Assembly: GCA_950073835.1 (NCBI GenBank)
Contig: CATMRP010000031.1
Span: forward strand, 1-36,231
Direction of reading: 5' to 3'
Length of the DNA stretch: 36,231 nucleotides
DNA from: an uncultured Alteromonadaceae bacterium
Lineage (GTDB): Bacteria > Pseudomonadota > Gammaproteobacteria > Enterobacterales > Alteromonadaceae
The position numbers were made by a program, and so were the translations under genes. Below are positions 16,972 to 24,918 of this stretch, piece after piece. Under the pieces are notes generated by a model. The model had not been told where the DNA came from, ran no database searches, and saw only the letters and a list, made by a program, of their open reading frames with translations. The first letter of the stretch is position 1. Every line of letters starts with the position of its first letter.

Positions 16972-18282
16972 ATGAATTTACGGCTGCTCACCACCCGCCT
17001 CAGCGTGCTATGGGAATCATTGTCTACCAGCTACTGGTTTATCCCACTGCTGATGATGAGCATAAGTGTGGCGCTGTGTTATGCCTGTTTATCTGTTATC
17101 GAACGGGCTTTTCTGCCGGATGTTTTACGACCGCTCATTCCTCTGGTTACGCAACAGAGCGTTCAGCAACTGCTGTCTACCGTCGCCGGCGCCATGATAA
17201 CCGTAACCAGTATTGCTTTCTCTATGACCCTGGTATCGCTAACTTTGGCTTCAAATCAGTTTGGGCCACGCTTAATTCGTAATTTTATGCAGGATCGCAA
17301 TACCCAGATGGTACTGGGCATTCTGGTTTCCACCTTCCTGTTCTGCCTGATTTCCCTGCATCATCTGTCGTCGATAAACAGTAACCAGGATGCAGTTTCC
17401 ATGTTAGCCGGTACCACTGTGTTCCTGGCTCTCATCGATTGTGTCACCATCATTTATTTTATCCACCACGTGTCCCGTTCAATTCAGGCCGATCAGGTGA
17501 TTGCCAATTGTGTACAACATTTCGAAAGCAACATTAATTCTTTGTTGCCGGTCCCTGAGTCCAATTCATCTTTCCGCGCTATTGCTGAGCAGTGGGCAGC
17601 GCCACAAGGTGACTTTCGGGTAAGCGTGAAAGCGGTTCAGAACGGTTATGTTCAAACCATCAATTACTCGAGCTTTCTGAATCAGAATGCTACCGAGGTG
17701 GCAGGGTGCGAGTTACATGTTCGCAGCGGCGACCATGTTTTATGCGGCGAAGCATTATTTACCGTTCACTGCCGCCAGCCCGCCAGCGAAGCTGATTTTA
17801 CCACTTTACGGCAAGCGGTAGTGCTGGGCGCCAACCGAACCCCCATTCAGGATCCTGAGTTTGCAATCAGTCAGCTGGTTGAAATTGCGCTACGCGCCTT
17901 ATCGCCAGGGATTAATGACCCTCATACGGCCATTACCTGCGTGGATAAGCTAACCGCCATCTGTGTGCAGGTAGCCTCCCGCGAATTTCCGGCACAAAAC
18001 CTCATTCATACTTCGTCAGAAGTGTGGCTGAAACGGCGCACATTCACCTTTGCCGGCGTGGTAGATAAAGCGTATAGCCAGGTCAGGCAGTCAGCTAACG
18101 ACCAGATTGCGGTGCTTATCCACTTACTCAAAAGCCTGGCAAAATTACAACAATGTTGCGTTGCCAGTGAACAGAAGACAATTACTCATCACGCCCAGAG
18201 CATTGCAGAAGTAGTCGGCGCACTGACTATAAGCGTTTGTGACCAACAGGCAATAGAAGAGGCAATGCTGCCATTTGAATAA
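16972..18282 (+). CDS. DUF2254 integral membrane protein
   Basis: 436 residues. Several transmembrane helices lie in the N-terminal ~190 residues (WFIPLLMMSISVALCYAC, TVAGAMITVTSIAFSMTLV, MVLGILVSTFLFCLISL, TVFLALIDCVTIIYFIHHV) and a soluble domain follows. ITVTSIAFSMTLVSLTLASN then QFGPRLIRNFMQD is the hallmark of DUF2254, as is the later EIALRALSPGINDPHTAITC. Some family members are thought to be channel-like, but no function is established. The start has AGGAAA about 5 nt upstream. It is convergent with the TPR/TonB-domain gene, with an inverted repeat between them. Confidence 0.92.
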   Translation: MNLRLLTTRLSVLWESLSTSYWFIPLLMMSISVALCYACLSVIERAFLPDVLRPLIPLVTQQSVQQLLSTVAGAMITVTSIAFSMTLVSLTLASNQFGPRLIRNFMQDRNTQMVLGILVSTFLFCLISLHHLSSINSNQDAVSMLAGTTVFLALIDCVTIIYFIHHVSRSIQADQVIANCVQHFESNINSLLPVPESNSSFRAIAEQWAAPQGDFRVSVKAVQNGYVQTINYSSFLNQNATEVAGCELHVRSGDHVLCGEALFTVHCRQPASEADFTTLRQAVVLGANRTPIQDPEFAISQLVEIALRALSPGINDPHTAITCVDKLTAICVQVASREFPAQNLIHTSSEVWLKRRTFTFAGVVDKAYSQVRQSANDQIAVLIHLLKSLAKLQQCCVASEQKTITHHAQSIAEVVGALTISVCDQQAIEEAMLPFE

Positions 18283-18302
18283 AAATCCTGGGATGTGAGA
18301 TA

Positions 18303-18333
18303 GGTTGTCTCTCAACATTCACGAAAGACAACC
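18303..18333. terminator. Possible bidirectional terminator hairpin
   Basis: GGTTGTCT (18303-18310) and AGACAACC (18326-18333) form an 8-bp stem with a 15-nt loop. It lies between the convergent stops at 18282 and 18349. Only a short CTTT follows on the plus strand, so termination is plausible but weak. Confidence 0.45.
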
Positions 18334-18348
18334 CTTTACTCAATAATG

Positions 18349-19560
18349 TTATCTTGCTTTCGACTGATTGCGAAGACGTGCTTCTTCGGCCTTAACGTAA
18401 TCGGTTGAGGCATGATTAAAGCGGTAATCATAGCCAGCAAAATTTGAATCGAAGTCCACTGACACTGTCATGCCTTCGGTCTCCACTGCTTTTCCATCAA
18501 CAAACCTTGGCATGTAGCGCCATTGTCTAACCGCTTCCATAGCAGAGCCCTGAAAAAATTTACTACCGGCACTGTCATCACTAACCCGGACGTTTTCAAC
18601 ATTACCTGCAGCACTGATGTCAAAGGTCACTTCTACAGAAGTGTCACCGGTTAGATCTGTAGCCACCTGAGGATAACGTGGTATTTTGTGCAATAAGAGC
18701 ACTGGATCGAGGTGCGACTGCCAGGGCTTCATTCGGGCTATTTGCTGACTATGTTCTTTCGCTTTCTCTGGTTGTGATAAATGCCCGTAAGCTTCGTGCA
18801 TCAGTGCACGCGCCTGTAAACTGAGCGGATGGGTATAATTCAGATGCTGGTCGAGCGTGGCGGTTAAAGGCTCTAAGATTGCAACCACCTGATTAAAATC
18901 AGCTGCTGCATAGCTCAGACGGCCAAGCAAATAGCGTTGCTCCAAAGTACGCATATCCTGTTCACCCCAGGATTTACTCGCCAACTTTAGCCCTTTATCG
19001 ACCGTATCGGCTAAACGCTGCAGAGAAAACTGCGCACTACCGTATTGCAGCAATGTATTTGCAACCATGTAATACATGTTGGCGGCATCAGCAGGATAGG
19101 CAGTGGCGGCTTGTTCAAGCTCATTAACAATATCTCTCATTAGCAGCGCAGCGCCACTCACTTTTAATTTAACTTTTCGTGTTTGCTCTTTTTGCAGAAG
19201 CGCCTTATACCAATCCAATCTGGTTGCCAACGTTTTGACAGCTAACGTTCCGAATTGCTGCGCCGCAAGATCGGCAAGTGTTTCAAACTGATCAACCGCA
19301 ATGTCATACTTACCGACTTGTCCGGCTGCTACAGCGTAATTATACTGAAGAGCGAACAGGTTATCAGATTCAGCAGCATATTCCTGCTTACCCGCATTAA
19401 GCGCCTGCAAGGCATATTTAAAGGCCTGTGTGGTATTACCGGTACTGACTGCCTGCTGATACTGTTGATAAGCACTGGTCATTTCGCTGGCGTGAGTCTG
19501 AGCAGACATCCCCAGACTGAAGGCAACGGCAGTCGCCAGTGAGAGATAACGTTTTAGCAT
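18349..19560 (-). CDS. Periplasmic TPR-like protein with C-terminal TonB domain
   Basis: About 403 residues. The ATG at 19560 with GGAGA 7 nt upstream is preferred over the one at 19572, which overlaps that ribosome site. A cleavable signal peptide (LKRYLSLATAVAFSLGMSAQTHA) is followed by ~270 residues of helical, TPR-like repeats. The last ~110 residues look like a TonB C-terminal domain: YPQVATDLTGDTSVEVTFDI, GNVENVRVSDDS and AMEAVRQWRYMPRFVDGK. Unlike TonB it has no uncleaved anchor and no proline-rich spacer, so it cannot couple directly to ExbB/ExbD. It may instead bind TonB boxes or peptidoglycan, or modulate the TonB2 system encoded just upstream. It is separated from that operon by a terminator at 19652-19670, so it is probably a separate unit. 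Confidence 0.85.
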   Translation of the reverse strand: MLKRYLSLATAVAFSLGMSAQTHASEMTSAYQQYQQAVSTGNTTQAFKYALQALNAGKQEYAAESDNLFALQYNYAVAAGQVGKYDIAVDQFETLADLAAQQFGTLAVKTLATRLDWYKALLQKEQTRKVKLKVSGAALLMRDIVNELEQAATAYPADAANMYYMVANTLLQYGSAQFSLQRLADTVDKGLKLASKSWGEQDMRTLEQRYLLGRLSYAAADFNQVVAILEPLTATLDQHLNYTHPLSLQARALMHEAYGHLSQPEKAKEHSQQIARMKPWQSHLDPVLLLHKIPRYPQVATDLTGDTSVEVTFDISAAGNVENVRVSDDSAGSKFFQGSAMEAVRQWRYMPRFVDGKAVETEGMTVSVDFDSNFAGYDYRFNHASTDYVKAEEARLRNQSKAR

Positions 19561-19651
19561 AACTTTCTCCATGTCAGTTAATCACGTTTAGTCCTGAACC
19601 ACTTACATCCTGTTCAACTTAAGTATAAAGTTAAGATACTAAAACAAAAAA

Positions 19652-19670
19652 AGCCAGCTTATAGCTGGCT
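19652..19670 (-). terminator. Rho-independent terminator of the DUF3450/TonB2 operon
   Basis: AGCCAGCT (19652-19659) and AGCTGGCT (19663-19670) form an 8-bp stem with a 3-nt loop, extended by flanking A/T pairs. On the minus strand it runs into TTTTTTTGTTTT. It lies 27 bp after the stop of the TPR gene. T residues on the other side would let it also work from the plus strand. Confidence 0.9.
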
Positions 19671-19696
19671 TTTTATTCAATTATGCGATGAACAAC

Positions 19697-21010
19697 TTAT
19701 GAGCCCAGCTCTGCCTGGATCTGCTCGCTGCTGCTCTTTTCTGACTCAACAAATTTCGACCACTGCTGCGCCATGCCTTTGCTTGAGCTGAACTTTTCAG
19801 CTTCGGCCAGGGTATCCAACGCGGCGGCATACTGTTTTTTGTTGTACAGCGCCATGCCTTTTATCAGGTACGGGATGCCCGGATTACGCAGTTCGCCTTT
19901 GTTAAGGGCGTTGTCTGCCGATTCGATGGCGTTGTCCCAACTTTCCATGTTCAGATAAATCTGCGCCAATTGAGCATCCAGCTCACCGTCATCGGATAAA
20001 TCGGCGGCCTGAGCCATTACCGGTACCGCTTTTTCCTGCTCTTTAGCCAGCGTCCAGCTTTGGCCAAGGAACTTAAGGTTACGCAGATTCTTTTCCAGCA
20101 CCCCATCATTTAACGCCTGTTCCATCAAACGGGCACCCTTGTATGGTGCTTTATGATAGTAGTAAAGCTGTGCCAGATTAAAGATATCACCGCCATTGGT
20201 CACGTAGCCCTGCTGATAAGCCGCTTCCATGATTGCCAGCTGGGTTTTCTCTTCACCCAGCTCACCGTACATACCCGCCAGTTGGATCCAGTACTTCGGC
20301 TCGTTAAACAACTTCACCATTTTTACCAGCACGTCTTTAACCTTTTCAGGCTGTTTAAGCTCGTAAAAAATAGCCCGTTGTAGAATCAGCCAGCCTTCGT
20401 CGGGGATCATGCCTTCATCTTCATGACCTTTAATGGCCTGATTGATGAATTCAGATGCCTCGGCGTACTGCTTATTCTGATAATAGGCCTGAGCCTTAAT
20501 CACCAGATTCTTTGGCGGGATTTTGCCGGTATTCAATGCTTCCCAGCGCTCAAGATACTCAATACTCTGGCTATAGTTACCCTGCATCAGGTGCAGCTGG
20601 GCCAGACTGAACAGGGTACTCATCTCGAAGCTTTCCGGGATCGGCTGTTGCTCCACCACTTTGGCAAAGCTTTCCAGCGCTTTGTCGTACTGCTCGTCGT
20701 TGTAGTAAATAAAGCCGTAAAAGTTATACATCATGGCCAGCTCATAGCTGTTCATGGAGCTGGCTTTATCCTGAACCACGTCCAGGATTTCTACGGCTTC
20801 GGCAATATCACCCGCATCAGCCTGTTCCTGGGCACGGGCTAACTGCTCGTAAACCTTCGAACGTAACGCCGGTGTGCGACGGGTGGGTCGCTCACTGGCT
20901 TTTTGTTCTTCCTGGGCAACCGCAGGTGATGCCACCAGCGAACTCGCGCCAGTGAACAATAAACCTGCCACCGCCAGTGACAACAGGGATTTAGAAAGTG
21001 TCTGTTTCAT
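19697..21010 (-). CDS. TPR protein of the TonB2 operon
   Basis: 437 residues from the ATG at 21010 (AAGGTGAG site directly upstream); a GTG two codons earlier is less likely. A signal peptide (LSKSLLSLAVAGLLFTGAS, cleavage near VAQ-EE) is followed by about eight to ten tetratricopeptide-type helical hairpins, for example MMYNFYGFIYYNDEQYDKAL, PYLIKGMALYNKKQYAAALD and LAQIYLNMESWDNAIESADN. It is periplasmic. It is the last gene of DUF3450-ttpC-exbB2-exbD2-tonB2-TPR and starts 7 nt after the tonB2 stop. TPR proteins commonly end such TonB2 clusters in marine gammaproteobacteria. A role as scaffold for the energiser or its receptor is inferred. Confidence 0.88.
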   Translation of the reverse strand: MKQTLSKSLLSLAVAGLLFTGASSLVASPAVAQEEQKASERPTRRTPALRSKVYEQLARAQEQADAGDIAEAVEILDVVQDKASSMNSYELAMMYNFYGFIYYNDEQYDKALESFAKVVEQQPIPESFEMSTLFSLAQLHLMQGNYSQSIEYLERWEALNTGKIPPKNLVIKAQAYYQNKQYAEASEFINQAIKGHEDEGMIPDEGWLILQRAIFYELKQPEKVKDVLVKMVKLFNEPKYWIQLAGMYGELGEEKTQLAIMEAAYQQGYVTNGGDIFNLAQLYYYHKAPYKGARLMEQALNDGVLEKNLRNLKFLGQSWTLAKEQEKAVPVMAQAADLSDDGELDAQLAQIYLNMESWDNAIESADNALNKGELRNPGIPYLIKGMALYNKKQYAAALDTLAEAEKFSSSKGMAQQWSKFVESEKSSSEQIQAELGS

Positions 21011-21017
21011 ACTCACC

Positions 21018-21629
21018 TTACCCGTCTATCTGGAACGTAATACGGTTCTGCACACCGGAAACTTCCGCTGGCTCACCATTTACAACCCGAGGCTTATACT
21101 TAAACTTCTTCGCTGCGTCCATCGCGGCCTGTTCAAAAATGCCTTCCGGATTCGCTTCAATAACGAATACGTCTTTCACAGCACCTTGTTTAGTTACGGT
21201 GAACTCAACAATCACAAAACCTTCGATACCACGTTGCAGTGCACGGCGGGGATAAACCGGCGAAACCTTCACAATAGGCAGGTACTCACCATCACCGCCT
21301 TCCAGCGCTAAACCGCCTCCATCAAGGGCCATATTATCGCCCACATCTGCAGCAAATGACATCCCGCTGCTATCAGCATCCGGACTCGGTGAGTCCATTT
21401 GCGGAGAATCCATTGGCGGTGGTGGTTCTTCCGGCTTAGGTGGCTTACGTGGTTTACGCTCTTTCTGCTGCACCTGCTCGTCAGGCTTAATACGCACAAA
21501 GTCCAGCACGCTGCCTTTAGGCGGCTCAGTGAGTGCACTGCCGCCCATTTTGATCAGCGACTGCATCAGAAAGAACAATCCCAACGTAATCGCCAGTGAT
21601 ACAACAAATGCGATTAAAAATCGTGACAT
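21018..21629 (-). CDS. tonB2: TonB2-type energy transducer
   Basis: 203 residues. There is one N-terminal transmembrane anchor (RFLIAFVVSLAITLGLFFLM), then a basic/proline-rich spacer (PRKPPKPEEPPPPMDSP) and a C-terminal TonB domain with VSPVYPRRALQRGIEGFVIV, FTVTKQGAVKDVFVIEANP and AAKKFKYKPRVVNG. It carries proton-motive energy from the inner membrane to TonB-dependent receptors. The anchor lacks the His of the SxxxH motif of classical TonB; the position holds Thr, which I recall as normal for TtpC-linked TonB2 proteins. The spacer is short, as in TonB2. It is encoded after exbD2 with 13 nt between, in a Pho-box-led operon. Confidence 0.93.
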   Translation of the reverse strand: MSRFLIAFVVSLAITLGLFFLMQSLIKMGGSALTEPPKGSVLDFVRIKPDEQVQQKERKPRKPPKPEEPPPPMDSPQMDSPSPDADSSGMSFAADVGDNMALDGGGLALEGGDGEYLPIVKVSPVYPRRALQRGIEGFVIVEFTVTKQGAVKDVFVIEANPEGIFEQAAMDAAKKFKYKPRVVNGEPAEVSGVQNRITFQIDG

Positions 21630-21642
21630 GGTCTATGCTCGC

Positions 21643-22050
21643 TTATGGCTCTTGCGCGGCGATTGACACATCGTAAACACCAGCGGCCCGGGATGCATCC
21701 ATCACTTTAATTAGCGTATCCGTAGTGGCTTTCTTATCGGCCTGAATAACTACGGTGCCCTGCGGGTTTTCCGCGTGTAAACGCTCAATATTAGCCTGTA
21801 CAGCACGAACATCGATACGTCGCTTGTTAATCCAGATTTCGCCTTTATCCGTGATGGCAATCAGGATGTTAGCGCGGTCTTTCTTAACCGCCGTGGCGGC
21901 TTCCGGACGGTTAACGTCGATACCTGCTTCTTTTACAAAAGAGGCCGTTACGATGAAGAAGATCAACATGATAAATACAACGTCCAGCATGGGCGTCATA
22001 TCAATGGTGGCTTCTTCTTCATCCACCAGGTTTTGAAAATGCTGTTTCAT
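21643..22050 (-). CDS. exbD2: ExbD2 biopolymer transport protein
   Basis: 135 residues, the usual length for the family. A short cytoplasmic N-terminus is followed by one transmembrane helix, MLDVVFIMLIFFIVTASFV, and a periplasmic domain ending VYDVSIAAQEP. Asp23 within the membrane segment (DMTPMLDVVF) corresponds to the essential proton-carrying Asp25 of E. coli ExbD. It forms the proton channel with ExbB2 and drives TonB2. It sits between exbB2 (60 nt upstream) and tonB2 (13 nt downstream). Confidence 0.95.
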   Translation of the reverse strand: MKQHFQNLVDEEEATIDMTPMLDVVFIMLIFFIVTASFVKEAGIDVNRPEAATAVKKDRANILIAITDKGEIWINKRRIDVRAVQANIERLHAENPQGTVVIQADKKATTDTLIKVMDASRAAGVYDVSIAAQEP

Positions 22051-22110
22051 AATTCTTTCTTACCTTTCTAGTGGGCGACTCGCAACGAGTCCCCCTCTCG
22101 GAATACCTTG

Positions 22111-22626
22111 TTAGCGCTTGACGAGTGCTTCTTCTAAGTGAGCACGTTCGGTTTTCACTTTGCGGTTCAACCAGGTTGACGCAAAGACACCAGACAGTGC
22201 TCCAACCATTCCGGCCATAGTCGGAATAGTGGCTTTCGAAACACCAGACGCCATCGAACGGGCATTACCTGAACCTGAGATGGCCATAACATCAAAAACT
22301 TCGATCATTCCGGTTACCGTTCCCATCAGACCCAGCAGCGGACAAAGTGCTACCAGCGCCTGAATAATCGGGATGCTGCCATTTAAACGAATGGTCAGCG
22401 ACGAAATGACTTTTGAGCGAACCTGCTCAGCGTACCAGGAAGAACGATCTTCGCGGGATTTCCACTGAGCGATTGCTTCTTTGCTTAAGCTTTTGTGCCA
22501 AATCAGCAGGTACAGAGCACGTTCGAGGATCAAGAGCCACATGACGAATATCAGCAACCCGATGACCAGGAGTACCTGGCCTCCGGTTTCTGTAAAATCA
22601 CGAATTGCTTCCAGAAACTCAATCAT
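22111..22626 (-). CDS. exbB2: ExbB2 proton-channel protein
   Basis: 171 residues, a short ExbB of the MotA/TolQ/ExbB superfamily. Three transmembrane helices are seen: GGQVLLVIGLLIFVMWLLIL, IIQALVALCPLLGLMGTVTG and ATIPTMAGMVGALSGVFAST. The motif LCPLLGLMGTVTGMIEVF is the family's hallmark and carries channel-lining residues. It starts 5 nt after the ttpC stop. Having both this small ExbB and the large ExbB-like TtpC in one operon is the signature of the TonB2 type of system. Confidence 0.95.
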   Translation of the reverse strand: MIEFLEAIRDFTETGGQVLLVIGLLIFVMWLLILERALYLLIWHKSLSKEAIAQWKSREDRSSWYAEQVRSKVISSLTIRLNGSIPIIQALVALCPLLGLMGTVTGMIEVFDVMAISGSGNARSMASGVSKATIPTMAGMVGALSGVFASTWLNRKVKTERAHLEEALVKR

Positions 22627-22631
22627 GATGA

Positions 22632-23999
22632 TTAGCCTTTCTCAGCGCGCTCAGCGATTACTCCGGCAGCTTGTTCCTGCAGAATGTAAACAATGTTCTT
22701 ACTACGCGTATTCAGCATCGCGTACAGTAAGGTAGTCGGGATTGCTACTACCAGACCCAGTACGGTAGTTACCAGGGCAGTAGAGATACCACCAGCCATC
22801 AGTTTCGGGTCACCGGTACCAAACAGGGTAATCGCCTGGAAGGTGTTGATCATACCGGTAACGGTACCTAACAGACCCATCAGCGGTGCCACAACCGAGA
22901 TAATCTTAATGATCGTCAGGTTACGGCCCAGCTTGGGTACTTCCGCCAGAATGGCTTCCGTTAAGTGTAGTTCCAGTGCTTCGGTATCCGCATTAGGATG
23001 CTCATCACGCACTTTCAGTACACGGCCCAATGGGTTGTTAGCTTTCACTTCTTTCGACTTAAGCTGGCTATTCACTTTGGTACGAATGATAGTCAGCGTA
23101 AACAGACGCTCAATTGACAGTAACAGACCAAAGGCACCTACGATAAGAATGATATAACCAACCACACCACCCTGCTCTACACGTTCCTGCAGATTAGGCG
23201 CTTGTACCAGCAGGCCAAGAATTGAACCACCGGTTGGGTCGATACCAAACTTAACCAGTTCGCCGCTAGAAGCCTGCAGCTCGGCAGCTGACTCACCGTA
23301 ACGGCCGGCAGGTTGACGGATAAGCTCGGCAACAGTACCGGTAACGCCGTTGTAATCGAGGTACTTGCCATCGGATACCAGTGCAAACGGACCAACACGA
23401 ACCACTTCTTTAGACACTTTCGCGCCACCCGCTTCAACAACGTCGGTTGTGAACTTGGTGACTTTGCCTGACTGGGTCATTTCGCGCTGAATTTCATACC
23501 AGACCTGTTCGATTTCATCGATAGAGGCCAGTTTTGAGCTTGAACCCATGTCCTGTGCAAGCTGGTCTAAGAACGCAGCACGACCCGGGATTTCAGCAGA
23601 GACCACTGAGTTATAAAATTTGTTTTTAGTGTCGCCGGCAACCTGTTGCAGCACACCAAATAACTCTTTTAATGAACCTAAACGGTTGGTCAGTGCTTCA
23701 TTTAAGTCTGCCAGTTTAAATTCGTTTTGTTCAAAGGCGGTTTCAAGTTGCTCTGAAGTAGCCAGTGTGCGATCACGCAACTGTGCCGTTTCGCGCAGAA
23801 TGCGGTCCTGCTCTGCTCGCTGAGCCATAAACTCTTGCTCACGCTGTTTGTTTTGCTCAGTCTGCGCGAACTTACCTTCTTCCAGTTGCTTTAATAAAGC
23901 ATCTAAATCTAATGCACGGTCATCCTGTGCGATAGCGTTTACGCTGATGCTCGCAGCAACCAGACCAAATACGATATTCTTAAACGATTTCAACATCAT
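22632..23999 (-). CDS. ttpC: TtpC: large ExbB-like component of the TonB2 system
   Basis: 455 residues. A signal peptide (IVFGLVAASISVNAIAQ) is followed by a periplasmic coiled-coil region rich in Gln/Glu (~30-115), a further periplasmic domain to ~265, and a C-terminal MotA/TolQ/ExbB channel domain. That domain has membrane helices GVVGYIILIVGAFGLLLSIE, IIKIISVVAPLMGLLGTVTG and GISTALVTTVLGLVVAIPTT. APLMGLLGTVTGMINTF is the ExbB signature. In Vibrio, TtpC is needed for TonB2 function. The start has AGAGG 6 nt upstream and lies 10 nt after the DUF3450 stop. The Pho box in front of the operon suggests it energises phosphorus-related uptake here. Confidence 0.94.
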   Translation of the reverse strand: MMLKSFKNIVFGLVAASISVNAIAQDDRALDLDALLKQLEEGKFAQTEQNKQREQEFMAQRAEQDRILRETAQLRDRTLATSEQLETAFEQNEFKLADLNEALTNRLGSLKELFGVLQQVAGDTKNKFYNSVVSAEIPGRAAFLDQLAQDMGSSSKLASIDEIEQVWYEIQREMTQSGKVTKFTTDVVEAGGAKVSKEVVRVGPFALVSDGKYLDYNGVTGTVAELIRQPAGRYGESAAELQASSGELVKFGIDPTGGSILGLLVQAPNLQERVEQGGVVGYIILIVGAFGLLLSIERLFTLTIIRTKVNSQLKSKEVKANNPLGRVLKVRDEHPNADTEALELHLTEAILAEVPKLGRNLTIIKIISVVAPLMGLLGTVTGMINTFQAITLFGTGDPKLMAGGISTALVTTVLGLVVAIPTTLLYAMLNTRSKNIVYILQEQAAGVIAERAEKG

Positions 24000-24009
24000 C
24001 TTCGTCCTC

Positions 24010-24765
24010 TTAGTCTGTAATCGCGACAGGCAGCATTAACAGATCAGGCGCAAGTTGCTTCTTGGCCATGCGTAATGCTTTGGTTACCTGGGTACGGTAA
24101 GAGCTGTCTAACTCTTCCCACTGACGGGTTTGCTTGTTCCACACGCCCTGGGTTCCGGCATCACGGGTTTGATAAATCAGCGCAGTACGACCTAAGCGTA
24201 AAAACTCAACGTCACGCTCCTGACCGTTGATTTCATGGATACCAGTGTAGGCTTCCATAGTGCGGCCGTAATCCATCTCAACCTGATAGGCTTCCATCAC
24301 ACGACGAAATTTTTCAGACGCTGCCACATCGGCGCGGTCCATCATGCTTTTCAGGCTGGCGATACGCTCAGCACGCTCTTGCGCAAGAAACGGCACATCC
24401 AGTTCGATAAACTGTTCCAGACCATCAATCATACGGATCATCAGTGGCGTGATTTGGCGCTCGATAACAGACACTTCATCGATCGCCGCATTCAGGTCAG
24501 CCATTTCCTGTTCCTGGTTGGCGATCTGCTTACGCAGCTGGTTGTTATACACTTCCAGGCCTTCGATCTCTTTGTTCAGCGTTTTAAACTGTTGCAGCTT
24601 GCTGTCAATCTGATCGGTAATGCCATCAATTTTTTGCTGCGATTTGGCAGCTGACTCGTTGATTTCCTTGGCAGTGTCAATGGCAGGCTTTAAGTCCTGC
24701 TCCTGAGCAAAGGCTGATGCCGACAATAAAGCCGTGCTCATCAGCAAGGTGTTAAAAAGCTTCAT
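24010..24765 (-). CDS. DUF3450 periplasmic coiled-coil protein
   Basis: 251 residues. A signal peptide ends at SASAFA. A long coiled coil (~30-100, heptads in QQKIDGITDQIDSKLQQFK and NKEIEGLEVYNNQLRKQIAN) is followed by a conserved domain with IRMIDGLEQFIELDVPFLA, RFRRVMEAYQVEMDYGRTME-like text (KFRRVMEAYQ) and FLRLGRTALIYQTRD. This is the DUF3450 family, almost always found directly before ttpC. It probably contacts the periplasmic coiled coil of TtpC. It is the first gene of the operon; an AAGG site lies 9 nt upstream and a Pho-box promoter ~60-95 bp upstream. Confidence 0.93.
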   Translation of the reverse strand: MKLFNTLLMSTALLSASAFAQEQDLKPAIDTAKEINESAAKSQQKIDGITDQIDSKLQQFKTLNKEIEGLEVYNNQLRKQIANQEQEMADLNAAIDEVSVIERQITPLMIRMIDGLEQFIELDVPFLAQERAERIASLKSMMDRADVAASEKFRRVMEAYQVEMDYGRTMEAYTGIHEINGQERDVEFLRLGRTALIYQTRDAGTQGVWNKQTRQWEELDSSYRTQVTKALRMAKKQLAPDLLMLPVAITD

Positions 24766-24825
24766 AGATTCAAACCTTTTGTTTTCAAGAAATCGGATGT
24801 ACCGACCACTAAATTAGCTGCGGGT

Positions 24826-24859
24826 AGGATAGGGGGTTTCTGTGACAGTTTTATTACAT
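24826..24859 (-). promoter_or_regulatory. Pho-box promoter of the DUF3450-TonB2 operon
   Basis: The minus strand at 24859-24842 reads ATGTAATAAAACTGTCAC, 16 of 18 positions of the PhoB consensus CTGTCATAWAWCTGTCAY. Exactly 10 nt later is the -10-like TATCCT (24831-24826). Transcription would start ~50 bp before the DUF3450 ATG. This is the best Pho box in the window. Confidence 0.85.
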
Positions 24860-24884
24860 ATCTGTCATATAAATATGGCAGTAA

Positions 24885-24907
24885 AAAGGGGCCCTTACGG
24901 CCCCTTT
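24885..24907 (-). terminator. Rho-independent terminator of the TonB-dependent receptor gene
   Basis: AAAGGGGCC (24885-24893) and GGCCCCTTT (24899-24907) form a 9-bp stem with a 5-nt loop, followed by TTTTT on the minus strand. It lies 12 bp after the receptor's stop codon and just before the Pho box of the next operon, insulating the two. Confidence 0.92.
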
Positions 24908-24918
24908 GCTGATGCTGC

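Noticed and set aside
24862..24880. Plus-strand CTGTCAT near 24862 as a Pho box
   Set aside because: The matching second half-site at 11 bp is absent and the next plus-strand gene is far away; the minus-strand site at 24842-24859 is much better.
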